Shown: piece after piece, positions 1 through 12,700 of the stretch
Layout: every line of letters starts with the position of its first letter
Numbering within the stretch: position 1 is the first letter of the stretch
Origin: Amaranthus tricolor
Taxonomy: Eukaryota; Streptophyta; Magnoliopsida; Caryophyllales; Amaranthaceae
Length of the DNA: 64,000 nucleotides
Assembly: GCF_026212465.1 (NCBI RefSeq)
Contig: NC_080049.1
Location: 2,177,460 to 2,241,459, forward strand
Direction of reading: 5' to 3'
The notes under the pieces: model-generated
Seen by the model: only the letters and a program-made list of their open reading frames with translations
Databases searched by the model: none
What the model was told of the DNA's origin: nothing
Position numbers and translations under genes: made by a program

Positions 1-863
1 AAACTAAAGCTCCTTAACAGTTCATCACAGATGTATAATTGACCTAGAATGACATCTTATAAATAACATTATGCTACTAAAAATGACCTTCATATTGCAG
101 ACGAACAAACACATTGTGAAAGGATAGGAAACCAAATATATTGCATTTCATACCAAAAAGCAGCCATCAACCCAAAAGAAAACCTCACAACAACCAAAAG
201 GAATCAATTTAGGCGCATAAAATATACAAAGACAACATTTAAAGGTTAAGAACAGCAAATAATCATTATTAAGAACCCCACAAAGCCAAATTTCCTTATA
301 TAGTGTTACGGAACAATTATTTCATTTTAAATTATGGATTTTCAATTATAAAATTATAAATGAAGAATTTGAGAATGATAAGGTTTGAGTAGTAATTCTC
401 AAATTTTCAACTTTAACTACTTTAAAAACAATAGTTGGAATTTGATCAAAGTCTAAATTTGAAAATATTTTATTTACCAAACAATAAATTTAAGTCAATT
501 CTAAATTTTCAAATGAAATTACGGTTCCCAAACATGGCATTAAGGAAATTGATGTTTTCAACAAATAGAAGTTAGCATAAAAGTTCAGCAATATTTTCAA
601 AAAAAACCCAGCTCTAGTTACCAGCATTAAAGTTATTTCATCCAGACATTACAAAGACCTACAAAATTCTCAAAATTCTAAACTTTGAGAGGAAAACCCC
701 AACAAACTATAAAATAAAAAAGCCAGGAATTTCATTGTTTTTTCATCCAATATAACAAAAACCCATTAACAATAACACAAAACTATCTCAAAAATCAAAC
801 TTTGAGGGGAAAAACCCCCCAAAATACAAATTTCGAAAAAAAAAAAAAAGTCAGGAAGTTTAC
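1..863 (-). other. FtsZ1 intron 1 (partial)
   Basis: Non-coding stretch downstream (minus strand) of the FtsZ1 first exon. It starts with a GT donor at 862-863 (reads GTAAA on the minus strand). I see no further FtsZ exon here, so the conserved GTPase core must lie beyond the left edge. Content is AT-rich with no recognisable element. Confidence 0.6.
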
Positions 864-1106
864 CTGCAAACCACTACCAATCATGCGGTTAACAGCATTA
901 TTACCACCACCACCAACACCCACAACCTTAATCTTAGCTGTTTCCATTGGAATAAACGAGCAAGAAGTAGAAAATAATTTTCTTGTCGATTTGGGAAAAT
1001 TCCATTTTCTGGGTTTAAAATTGAAACTATTCTTGGTGTGAGAAGAAGTGGAAACTGGAGATGAGTATATCAACTCATTTGCATACGTTAGTCTAATGGT
1101 TGCCAT
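864..1106 (-). CDS. FTSZ1: Plastid division protein FtsZ1, first coding exon (partial gene)
   Basis: FtsZ1 is the nuclear-encoded, tubulin-like GTPase that forms the stromal ring constricting dividing chloroplasts together with FtsZ2. Seen: 81 codons from an ATG at 1106 to a GT donor at 863, intron phase 0. The first ~50 residues are rich in Ser, Thr, Lys and Arg and poor in acidic residues, as expected for a chloroplast transit peptide. The mature start follows, with AKIKVVGVGGGGNNAVNRMI, the first strand and glycine-rich GTP-binding loop of FtsZ, then GSGLQ. The NNAVNRMI..GLQ form matches FtsZ1 rather than FtsZ2 (which has SNAVNRMI). The tubulin signature GGGTGSG and the rest are outside the window, so intactness cannot be judged. 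Confidence 0.92.
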
Positions 1107-1440
1107 TTTTATGGTTAGATTTTTCCTTGATTATGAGATTAGGAAAAACTAAAGTTTGCGATTTTAAGAGGAATTATTTATAGAATTTGGAAATTGGGAA
1201 TTGTGAATTGTGAATTGTGAATTGTGAGTTTAATTGTGTGCCTCACCTTTTTCCTGAGATTTGAACAAAGAAAGAGTGGGATTTAGGAAGTGTGAGAGAG
1301 ACAAAAACTTTAGGGTTGTAAAGTTTTTTCCGAGTTTGTATCCCTCTGCTTTTATATTTTGATGCTTTGCCGGTTTGATTTGTTGTTTGTGTTCGCTTTT
1401 AGATAAAACGACGTCGGAAGATTTGTTTTTTCTTCGAAGT
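1107..1440 (-). promoter_or_regulatory. FtsZ1 5' leader and proximal promoter
   Basis: Region upstream of the FtsZ1 ATG. A TATA-like motif (minus strand TCAAAATATAAA) lies at 1351-1362, which would give a leader of about 200 bases. A short direct repeat of the type TTGTGAATTG lies at 1199-1228. Transcription start is inferred, not seen. Confidence 0.4.
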
Positions 1441-2900
1441 TATAATAAAGACTAGATATGTAAAAACGGTTGGGTGGAGGTTGCGGGTTAAGTCTCACTC
1501 GGATCATATTAGATTTGGTTTAGATTGGGTGGAATCGACCCAGCGTCAAGGATTTAAAATTACACATTTATTATTAATTTTTTCAAAAAAAATATATAAG
1601 TAATAACTTATTATTATTAAAGAATATATTTTCTTGTGAAAAAAGATCAATATACAAATTTATAGCTACAATAAGGAAATGTTATCTTAAAAATATAAAA
1701 ATTAACTAGAATCATAGTGGGTTTCAACTAAAAACAATGACGTGGAACTGAAAATAATGACGTGGAACTGAAAATAATGACGTATAACTAAAAATGTGAC
1801 ATGAAACTAAAAACAAGTCAAAACGATCAGGTTTTGGTTGAACTAGTTTAATCCTTTTTTTCCAGATTTTTTCGAAGTCGGGTTATTTTCATCAGATTTC
1901 AGATTAATTTCAAGTCATCAGTTTTATTCTTTATGGCAACCAACATGTCATCAAAATATATATAGTAACAAGCAATAAACTTCGATAATAAAAAACAATG
2001 GTATATGCACATTATTTTAGTAATTTAAAAGATTCTTTATATTTATAATGAAGCAAAAAAAAAATTGAACAGATAGTCAGACTCACCCAACCCCGGCAGT
2101 TGTTCTACTAGCAACCACCCTCTTGAATCGCTAAGGAACCGTCTGAAAACACCTGAAATCGGAACTGAAACCCAATGGTCAGATCAAGTTCCAATTTTTA
2201 GGAATCGTGAATAGAATCGGAACCGAAATCGGCCCAACCTAGACTGTGACCATCACTAGTTATAGGCTCAAATAACTCATCTTCTTCAACTATTCAATGC
2301 ATAAATTGTAAACTCTTTAACACAATAATTGTTATCTTCTATCTCCTCAATGAACCTTACAGACTTCTTAATAACTCATTTAGGCTTCTCAAGAATAACA
2401 TTTGGATTTATCATCTTTTGACTAAAGTAACCTTAATCAAAGTTAACATTCGCACATCACTAATCCTCAATCTAACGAAATCGATCAACTTGTTACCCTA
2501 CATGGAGCATTATTATCAACAATAAGAGTACTCCGCTGCAAGCTTTCAAGGTTGAGATTATAAATACTCAAGCTCACATGGCATGTAAGAAATTACAAAC
2601 AACATTTTTCATGTGTTGTAAAGCTGAGCATTATGAGTTGGTCAATGATTTTAATTATATTTTTTCATTTAATTGACATTCAATATGTGAGATGAAACTT
2701 TCAAGGTTTAGTTGCTGAGCATTCTGATACATCTATCACAGTTTCAAATCGATCACTTATCTGGTTAAAGATTAATAATTGTATTTAAATTAAATTTTAA
2801 AATAAAATAATACTCTCTCCTATTCATTCTAATAATCTCATTTATGTTTAGGTTATTATTTATGTATCACTTTTAATTTAGAAAAAATTACCGTGAATAA
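1441..2900. other. Intergenic, no gene seen
   Basis: AT-rich spacer between FtsZ1 and the copia element. Apart from a short minisatellite (1737-1816) I see no coding potential, RNA gene or recognisable element. Confidence 0.5.
1737..1816 (+). repeat. 20-bp minisatellite, four copies
   Basis: Units of 20 bases (ATGACGTGGAACTGAAAATA and variants) start at 1737, 1757, 1777 and 1797. The first two are identical and the last two have drifted. A weaker copy may precede them at 1717. Each of the first three units holds an ATGACGT core, similar to bZIP-binding sequences; a regulatory role is only speculation. Confidence 0.7.
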
Positions 2901-3692
2901 TGTTGAACATTTAGAATATATAGACCTAGATTTGTATATACTACACACTTAGTATAGTTTGGAACTAAATAAATATATTATAAGTCCAATTAAGTGCCTC
3001 AAAGAATTTGATGAATCATTACTTTGATTCATAAGTTTTGTTTGATGAATCATTACTTTGATTCATAAGCTTTGCTTGGTGAAACATTACTTTGGTTTGT
3101 AAGCTTTGCTTGGTGAAACATTACTTTGATTCGTAAGCTTTGCTTGGTGAAACATTACTTTGATTCATAAACTTTGCTTGGTGAAACACTTTTGTTTCAA
3201 AATGAGGTATTGTTTGATGCATATTTCTATAAATAGAGGTTGCATGCCTTAGGACATTTCATCCCAATTTCATATCATTTATGATTTCTTTCTTAAGAAT
3301 ACTCTCATTCTTGTTCTTCCTTTCATGAGATAATATTGAGAGAGTAATTAACTCTTAATATCATCAAAGTTCATAATTCACTACAACACTTGTATTTAAT
3401 ATTGCAATTTTCTTGTGCTAGGATTTTATTGTGTAGATTGTATCTCATCGTGAATTTCATTTTATCATCCCAAGCACCTTTTGTAGGAGAAATATCACAA
3501 TAGGAAAGTGCATGAACGCCTTCTAGTCATATCAAGTTTCAGAGCGACTTCTCTAATTGTCGCAACCTTATCTTCATAGTGTCCATTTGGTGATTTACAA
3601 AGCAAGGAGTTCCATTGCCATCCACACAAGGAAAATACAAATTGGTTTGTTTATTTGTATTTACATTATATTTCCAATAATCTATTGGGATA
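2901..3692 (+). repeat. Copia 5' LTR
   Basis: Starts TGTTGAACATTT and contains five 34-bp tandem units, a TATA box (TCTATAAATAG, about 3227) and a probable R/U5 region. The end is inferred at about 3692: the inverted copy at 7051-7490 and the related solo LTR at 29100-29924 both stop at the matching position (CCAATAATCTATTG..GATA). A gag-like ATG follows at 3704. The expected tRNA-Met primer site is not cleanly preserved. Confidence 0.7.
3010..3179 (+). repeat. Five 34-bp tandem units in the 5' LTR
   Basis: Units of 34 bases (GATGAATCATTACTTTGATT.. and GGTGAAACATTACTTTG..) start at 3010, 3044, 3078, 3112 and 3146, with a partial sixth at 3180. They sit in U3, upstream of the TATA box, where LTR enhancers usually lie. 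Confidence 0.85.
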
Positions 3693-3703
3693 ATTTTGCA
3701 AAG

Positions 3704-3859
3704 ATGGCAAGCGTTAAGGATCTCGTTAAAATTTTTCATCAAGTTGGACAATTATTTCGGCATGAAGTTCTGATGATGGAAAATGAAATATTTATTTTCA
3801 TGGGTATCTTTAGTAAGAAGAAGTATCATGGAAAAGTACAAGTTTTTCTTGAGATTTAA
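3704..3859 (+). pseudogene. Copia gag N-terminal remnant
   Basis: Short frame opening MASVKDLVKIFHQVGQ, resembling the start of plant copia Gag proteins (a conserved 'SVKDL..F' start followed by a lysine/tryptophan-rich stretch). The frame runs about 50 residues and then stops. No zinc knuckle or further gag sequence follows. It sits directly after the inferred 5' LTR. Confidence is moderate because the match is short. Confidence 0.5.
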
Positions 3860-5597
3860 TAATCATAAATTATATTTGATATTTTGTGTTTAAATTTGTG
3901 AAAAAGTTTTTACATACATTTAAATCTTCTTTTGGATGATCATATACATGCGTTCAAATTTTAATTTGAAATAAAGCATGTGGGTAATAGTATTTTACAA
4001 AGATATGATCTAGAAAAGTGGGTATGTGTTATTTTGGATGATAAAAATTTATGATGGAAATCATAAAGTGTTATTTTTCTTAATAATTAATTAATAAAAG
4101 AGAATAAAAATCTATTCATGTGATTATCATGGTTAATAGGGCAATGAAATTTTGTAGTATGGAATAAAATTACTACAATGTTAGGATTTTTATATTATAT
4201 ATAAATTAAAATATCTAAGTATACATTAAGTATGTGTTTTATCGAATATTGATTGATTAAAGTATGATTATGTTCTATACTTGATGGAATTAATTCTTCA
4301 TGAGGCATGTTTAAAGAAAGTGATTAATTTTGTTTTATCATGTTGATAATTGATGTATGTCGTGTAGCATCAAAACCAAAGGTATGATAATTTTGTTTAT
4401 CATACTTTCGATTAATCTCAATTTGTTGATTTGTAATTATTTTATTTTATTGTTAATTATGAAATAAAGTATCAATTTTATTGATGTAACCAATTTTGTG
4501 GTTAGTTATGGTAGTTATTTGTAAATAACCACTTATAAGTAAATGACTAATTTATTGGCCTTTGTCAAGTAACTCATGATGAGACAAAATTAAAGTGATA
4601 TATTTTTTTTATTACCCAAGTTCTTTATAGAAAATAAAAGGGGTAATGATTTATATTGAAATACTCAAATGAGCTATGTAATTACCCAAGTCAATCTAGT
4701 TATATTATAACTAAGATTAAGGGGCAGGAATTTTATGTCATATGGATATACATATTTGTGTATAGGAAACATATTAAATCTAAATTTAATATAGTTGGAC
4801 CATTATTATAATAATTACATTTAAATTATTATGTATAATTCAACAATGTTGAAAATAGTTATGAAATAAATGTTATTCTATATAAGAGAATAAGTTAATT
4901 TGCATAGATTTTGCAAATTTTGTTTTATGGTGATTAAAATACCATAATGTTTATAAATCAAATTATTATTACTAGTTTGTAATAATATTTTTGGTATGTT
5001 AATTTGATCCATATAAGTAAATGGATGGTATATAATTTATTCATAAATTATATGTGACAAGTTGATTTATGTCCTTTAAGACATGTCTCAAATGGATGGT
5101 ATATTATTATTACTATTTATAAGTATTTACTTATAAAATTATGTCCTTTAAGACATGTGAATTATCAAGTGGTATGATAATGTATGTTATGCCTTAAGCA
5201 TAAAATGCATATTATGACAAATAAATTCCATAATGTTTAATAATTTATTTATTATTACAAGTTTGTAATAATGTAAGAAATTTTCTCAAGTTATACATAA
5301 TTATATGTATGAAATTCAATTTTGAATTGAATCACAAAGAATTGTCATTTCTATTTGTGATTGAATGTTTACAAATAGGAGCGGTAATTTTAAACTTTCA
5401 AGTGTAAACTAATAAAGAAAATATTTTATCCATAAACATTTGTCTTAGTTTTAGACAATGAGATTAAATTATCTCTTGTTTGAGATGTTTAATAAAAAGT
5501 CATTTAAAAAAAAATGAATTAGATGAATATTATTTGTCAAAGGTACTAGATTAATGTTACTTTCTAGAAAAAGAAGATTGATGAACTATTGATAGTG
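3860..5597. other. Unrecognised interior of the copia element
   Basis: Very AT-rich stretch (many ATTATTT and TTATAA runs) between the gag and pol remnants. No integrase, protease or early RT motif is visible in any frame. Either pol was lost and replaced by unrelated DNA or it is too decayed to recognise. Confidence 0.4.
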
Positions 5598-6226
5598 GCA
5601 CAAAGCTTTAGACAAAAGCAGGATATCGGTTACTTCGATACATATACACTCATTGCAAAGACAACCATCATTAGGTTGTTGAACCTTTGATATATGTTAT
5701 GACGAGTAAAAGAGTACCATGGATTATAGTATAATTTATAGTGGTGAACCTCCTGTTTTGGAAGGTTTATTTTGATGCTAGTTGGATCACTAATGAATAG
5801 AAAAATTCTTGAACTAGTGGTTGGGTGTTTGTTTATGGGGGAGGTGCCATTTTATGAGCTTCCAAGAAACAAACGTGCATAACAAATTCCACTATGTTCG
5901 CAAAATTCATAGTGCTTGCTTAAGCATGAATGAAGCGTAATGATTAAAAAATCTCATGTTTGAGATAACCTTGTTGCCAAAGCCAATATTACCGGTGGAA
6001 ATTCGTAGATTGCACAACGGCTTTGGGAAGAGCTTATAATCAAGTGTATAATGGTAAGTCGAGACACATTGCACTTAGACACAACCTAGTGCAAGATCTT
6101 ATCATTCATGGGGTCATAACTCTTGACTATGTGAACACCAAGTTTAATTTGGCTGATTTTTTCACTAAATCCATGAGTAAGGTTTCAATTAAACAAGCGT
6201 CAATTGAGATCGGTTTATGTCAATAA
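5598..6226 (+). pseudogene. Copia pol 3' remnant: RT fragment and RNase H
   Basis: From 5598 a frame reads AQSFRQKQDIGYFDTYTLIA, the copia RT block normally of the form A(K/R)GF.Q..G.DY..T(Y/F)(A/S)PV. It breaks at a stop near 5690. From about 5765 the RNase H region resumes (YFDASW, then SGWVFVYGGGAISW.SKKQT), with several stops. From 6023 the terminal part stays open for 67 codons and ends in the canonical copia tail (KSRHIALRHNLVQDLI, then NLADFFTKSMS). Several frameshifts and stops make it non-functional. The order and strand match the flanking LTRs. Confidence 0.85.
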
Positions 6227-6741
6227 AGTTTAAAGGAAAGTCCCAATTCACACACAAGTAGCATTGTGTCTTGAATTCAATGTGGTAAAGTCCTTTAAAG
6301 TCTTTGAAAGCAACAAGAGACCATGATGACAAGGTAGTTGCTTAAGTTCTCAAGGTCAAGGGTTGAAGAGCTCTTGGTGGTAATCTATCACGAGGATATG
6401 TTTTACGTAGTGAGAATCTACCTATATAAGTTTGAAGTTTTGGCCGCTTCAAGTAGTCAAGATTGGCATATCCTACTATGATAAACTTATGAATAGATAA
6501 GGACACAGCCTTATATAACGTGTCAAGGTAAATGACAATGTGCTATTGGTTTTGTGTGTATTTAACCTTCAAGTGGTTGGATGGGCTAGTTGATTCAATC
6601 TGTAGGGAGATTATTCTAGTTCGATTGCTTGTGAAGTGTTTTATACTAGGCGTTAATTCAATCCGTAGGGACATTAGCGTTGATGTATGAAACGAAATTA
6701 TATACTTAACGTGTAAAGGAAGAAGGAGGTTTGTTATACTC
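6227..6741 (+). other. Copia 3' untranslated region
   Basis: Non-coding stretch between the end of the RNase H remnant and the polypurine tract. No reading frame or structural motif is recognised. Confidence 0.5.
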
Positions 6742-6756
6742 TAAATGGGGGAGGAT
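6742..6756 (+). other. Copia polypurine tract
   Basis: TAAATGGGGGAGGAT lies immediately before the TGTTGAAC of the 3' LTR. This is the usual form and position of the plus-strand primer tract in copia elements. Confidence 0.85.
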
Positions 6757-7046
6757 TGTTGAACATTTAGAGTATATAGACCTAGATTTGTATATACTAC
6801 ATACTTAGTATAGTAGTGGAACTAAATAAATATATTATAAGTCCAATTAAGTGCCTCAAAGAATTTGATGAATCATTACTTTGATTCATAAGTTTTGTTT
6901 GATGAATCATTACTTTGATTCATAAGCTTTGCTTGGTGAAACATTACTTTGGTTCGTAAGCTTTGCTTGGTGAAACATTACATTGATTCATAAGCTTTGC
7001 TTGGTGAAACACTTTTGTTTCAAAATGAGGTATTGTTTGATGCATA
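6757..7046 (+). repeat. Copia 3' LTR, proximal part only
   Basis: Matches the first ~320 bases of the 5' LTR, with four 34-bp units (6867-7002) instead of five. The match stops at TGCATA (7046), just before the LTR TATA box. Confidence 0.8.
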
Positions 7047-7050
7047 GCTC

Positions 7051-7490
7051 TATCACAATAGATTATTGGAAATATAATGCAAATACAAATAAACAAACCG
7101 ATTTGTATTTCCCTTGTGTGGATGGCAATGGAACTCCTTGCTTTGTAAATCACCAAATGGACACCATGAAGATAAGGTTGCGACAACCAGAGAAGTCGCT
7201 CGGAAACTTGATATGAGCAGAAGGCGTTCATGCACTTTCTTATTGTGATATTTTTCCCACAAAAGGTGCTTGGGATGATAAAATGATATTCACAATGAGA
7301 TACAATCTACACAACAAAATCCTGGCACAAGAAAATTACAATAGTAAATACAAGTGTTGTAGTGAATTATGAACTTTGATGACATTAAATGTTAATTACT
7401 CTCTCAATATTATCTTATGAAAGGAAGAACAAGAATAAGATTATTCTTAAGAGAGAAATCATAAATGATATGAAAATGGGATGGAATGTC
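7051..7490 (-). repeat. Inverted copy of the distal copia LTR
   Basis: Reverse complement of about 3253-3692 of the 5' LTR, with a few percent mismatch. It is joined head-on to the truncated direct 3' LTR through four filler bases (GCTC, 7047-7050). The outer end at about 7490 is the boundary with the Tekay-type LTR. The 30 bases around the LTR TATA box are missing from both parts. Confidence 0.8.
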
Positions 7491-8024
7491 CCTTGGCAGA
7501 CCGATCCGAATAACCATTACCTATTATTAGGCTATATGATTTCACAATAATCCGAATATAAATATCCGTTGCCGATTCCCAAAAATAGAGATTTTTCAAT
7601 GTTGAATATTTTATTATAAAACAAAACAAGAATTCACTTGATTTTCTTTGAAATCAACAATCATTACTTAAAATATAAATCAATTCATCATCAACCATCA
7701 ACATATAAGAACTTGAGTTACTATCAATGGAGTTTAACTAATTTTACACCAATTATAAATCCCACTATCCAACTTATATCCTATCCAAATAATATCAGCT
7801 AATCAAATACTCAATTGATTCTTATGTTCCCAAATTTGATACTTGAACCAACATCCATAATAATCAATTAAGAACTATAACTCAACAATACCAATCAATA
7901 AAAAAAAATAATAATCCTAAATTGATCCCAAATACCCAATAAATAACCTTAAACATTTAATTAAAAGAATACCCAATTTATTTCATAGCTTTTAACTTCA
8001 ATCTATAAAACCCGTATTAGTACC

Positions 8025-8360
8025 ATTTCAGGACACCTGTTAGTATTTTAGTCATAACATTCTTATACGAACTCGTATAGAGGCAATTCAAGTGGCTATG
8101 CGACCATGACTCAGAAATCTACAATTTTTATGATGACACCAAAACTCAGAAACAATCAAAACGGCTCCAAAAATGGCAAAACAAAAAGCTTATTGTCGAT
8201 TTTTATGGCAGTCTATTAGTATTTTGGACATAACTCCCTCATACAAACTCATTTTGGGGCGATTCAAGTGCCCAAGCGACCCCAACTCGGAGCTCTACAA
8301 ATCTTATCAAGACACCAGAACTCAAAAGCAATCACAACTAACCCGAAAATGGCCAAAATA
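8025..8360 (-). repeat. Imperfect 177-bp tandem duplication in the LTR
   Basis: The phrase TTAGTATTTTAGTCATAAC at 8040 recurs as TTAGTATTTTGGACATAAC at 8217. The following ~130 bases align throughout (CTCATACGAACTCG-like, GATTCAAGTG, CTCAGA.ATCTACAA). The duplicated copies are clearly diverged, so the event is old. Confidence 0.7.
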
Positions 8361-8731
8361 GAATGCTCAGTTTCTGAATAGAAATTTCAATATCCAAAAT
8401 ACTAAATTTTATACTAGAAACCAAATAACCCAATCAACCAATACTAATACTAATCTACACTAAAAACAACCCAATTACTAATTGAATTCATATACTCATC
8501 TTAAATTTAAGTTGATACTTAAATTTGAATCAAAGACCCAAATTGAATCCACAAATACTAAACTACTTTAAAACATTCAATTAATACTTAAATAGAATAG
8601 TTTGTGGGTTACCTTTGAGCAAGATTAATTCCACACAAAATTTTAGAAAATTAAAACCAAGATCCACTTTATCTAGTAAGTTCTTCAATGATTTGATGAA
8701 CTCCAAACTAGTCTCCTTTTGATGCTACTTT

Positions 8732-8736
8732 AATTA
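8732..8736. repeat. Target site duplication AATTA, left
   Basis: AATTA immediately before the LTR at 8737, repeated as AATTA at 22358-22362 immediately after the far LTR. This defines the ends of the 13.6-kb insertion. Confidence 0.85.
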
Positions 8737-11182
<2,446 letters not shown>

Positions 11183-11200
11183 GACTACCCCCCTTAAAAA
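11183..11200 (-). other. Polypurine tract of the younger Tekay-type element
   Basis: Minus strand reads TTTTTAAGGGGGGTAGTC directly before TGTAACACC of the 3' LTR, the expected position for plus-strand priming. Confidence 0.8.
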
Positions 11201-11326
11201 GGTTTTGACCCCAAAACCTCAACGTACAAACACCAAACACACAACAATCAAACACAAAACACATAACAATCACACACATAAAAACGACAAAGTAAGCACA
11301 CAACAAAAGAAATAGCTCAAAATAAC

Positions 11327-12700
11327 TCAAAGCGCGCAAAATCCTACCGCTTCCACCCCCCTTAAAAAAAAGTTACGTCCCCGTAACTTACTAACCTGAG
11401 GAAAAAGGTACGGATACTTCTCTCGCATGGAAGCTTCTGTTTCCCAAGTTGCCTCTTGTGACCGATGATTTGACCATAGAACCTTAACCATTGCAACATC
11501 TTTTCGCCGAGTACTGCGAACCTTTCTATCTAAAATCTGAACAGGTTGCTCTTCATAGGTGAGGCTTTCATCAAGCTCTAACGGTTCCGGGTCTAAGACA
11601 TGCGAAGAAGCCGCGACATAACATTTTAACTGGGAGATATGAAAAACGTCATGAACTTTACCCAGCGCATTAGGTAACGCTAACCGGTAAGCTAACTTCC
11701 CAATCCGCTCCACAATATCATAGGGACAAATGAAACGCGGGCTTAACTTCCCACGAGCACCAAAATGAACCACACCTCTCATCGGAGACACACGGAGTAG
11801 AACTTTGTCGCCCACTTCGTACTCATCAGGCCGACGTCGGAGATCGGCGTACGATTTTTGTCTATCCTGGGCTGCCTTCATTTTATCGCGAATTAACTTT
11901 ACTTTTTCAGTCATTTGCACAAGCATATCAGGTCCTAAGGTGACAGAATCAGTAAAATCATCCCAACATACAGGACTACGGCACTTACGACCATAAAGTG
12001 CTTCAAACGGAGCCATTTGAATTGTTGCCTGATAACTGTTATTATAAGAGAATTCCACTAAATCCAAATGTTCATCCCATGAACCTTGCCATTCCATGGC
12101 TATTGCTCTCAACATGTCTTCTAGTATCTGATTGACACGTTCAGTATGACCATCCGTCATAGGGTGAAAAGACGTGCTATGAAGAAGAGTGGTTCCCAAA
12201 GCCTGTTGTAATGACTTCCAAAAATGTGACAAGTATCGAGTATCACGATCGGAGACAATAGTACGAGGTATTCCGTGATATCGAACAACGTATCTAATAT
12301 AGGCACGAGCAAGTTGTTCCATATCCCATTTACAGTTCATCGGAATAAACCTTGCAGACTTAGTAAGCCTATCCATAATCACCCAAAGAGTATCATTACC
12401 AGCCTTAGTTCGTGGCAACCCTAACACGAAATCCATAGATATGTCATCCCACTTCCATACCGGGACTTCTAGAGGTTGCAGTAATCCAGCTGGTCTTCGA
12501 TGTTCACTCTTAACCTTTTGACACGTTAAACACTTGGAAACAAAATCAGCAATATTCTTTTTCATACCAGACCACCAAAACATGCATTTTAAATCTTGAT
12601 ACATCTTATCCCCACCAGGATGAACCGAGTATCTAGAATAATGAGCTTCGTTCAATAATTTTTCCTTCAAGGAGTCACACCTATCCGGCACACACCACCG
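11327..12700 (-). pseudogene. Tekay-type integrase with chromodomain
   Basis: Ty3-type integrase. The zinc-binding HHCC region is visible (HYSRYSVHPGGDKM.., then CLTCQK). The catalytic core follows: Asp in MDRLTKSARFIP's upstream D..GLP block, Asp in VSDRDTRYLSHFW, and Glu in HTERVNQILEDML. Next is a GPY/F-like module, where the usual Gly is Cys (CPYDIVERIG), and a C-terminal chromodomain (LTYEEQPVQILDRK, then VKVLWSNH..EATWE..MREKYPYLF). Chromodomains of this kind direct insertion to chromatin marks (family knowledge). It is in the same frame as the RNase H region upstream but is cut off from it by a TGA at 12701-12703 that replaces a Gly codon. The frame otherwise stays open to the stop at 11327-11329. 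Confidence 0.9.

Larger units (their letters stand above)
2901..7490 (+). mobile_element. Decayed Ty1-copia retrotransposon with rearranged 3' LTR
   Basis: A 5' LTR begins at 2901 (TGTTGAACATTTAGA). The same start recurs at 6757 directly after a purine-rich tract. Between them are remnants of gag (3704) and of the reverse transcriptase and RNase H end of a copia pol (5598-6226). Most of gag, protease, integrase and the first part of RT are missing or unrecognisable. The 3' LTR keeps only its first ~290 bases and is followed by an inverted copy of the distal LTR (7051-7490). No target duplication could be matched. The right side abuts the Tekay-type LTR at about 7490. Confidence 0.8.
7491..8736 (-). 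repeat. 3' LTR of the older Tekay-type element, distal part
   Basis: Continuation of the LTR interrupted at 8736/22358. The minus strand ends ..GCCAAGGGACA at about 7487. It contains a degenerate tandem duplication of period 177 (8025-8360), whose sequence resembles the conserved R region of Tekay-type LTRs. Confidence 0.65.

Noticed and set aside
3527..3545. ATATCAAGTTTCAGAGC as copia primer-binding site
   Set aside because: The same stretch lies inside the solo LTR (29100-29924) and inside the inverted LTR copy, so it is internal to the LTR.
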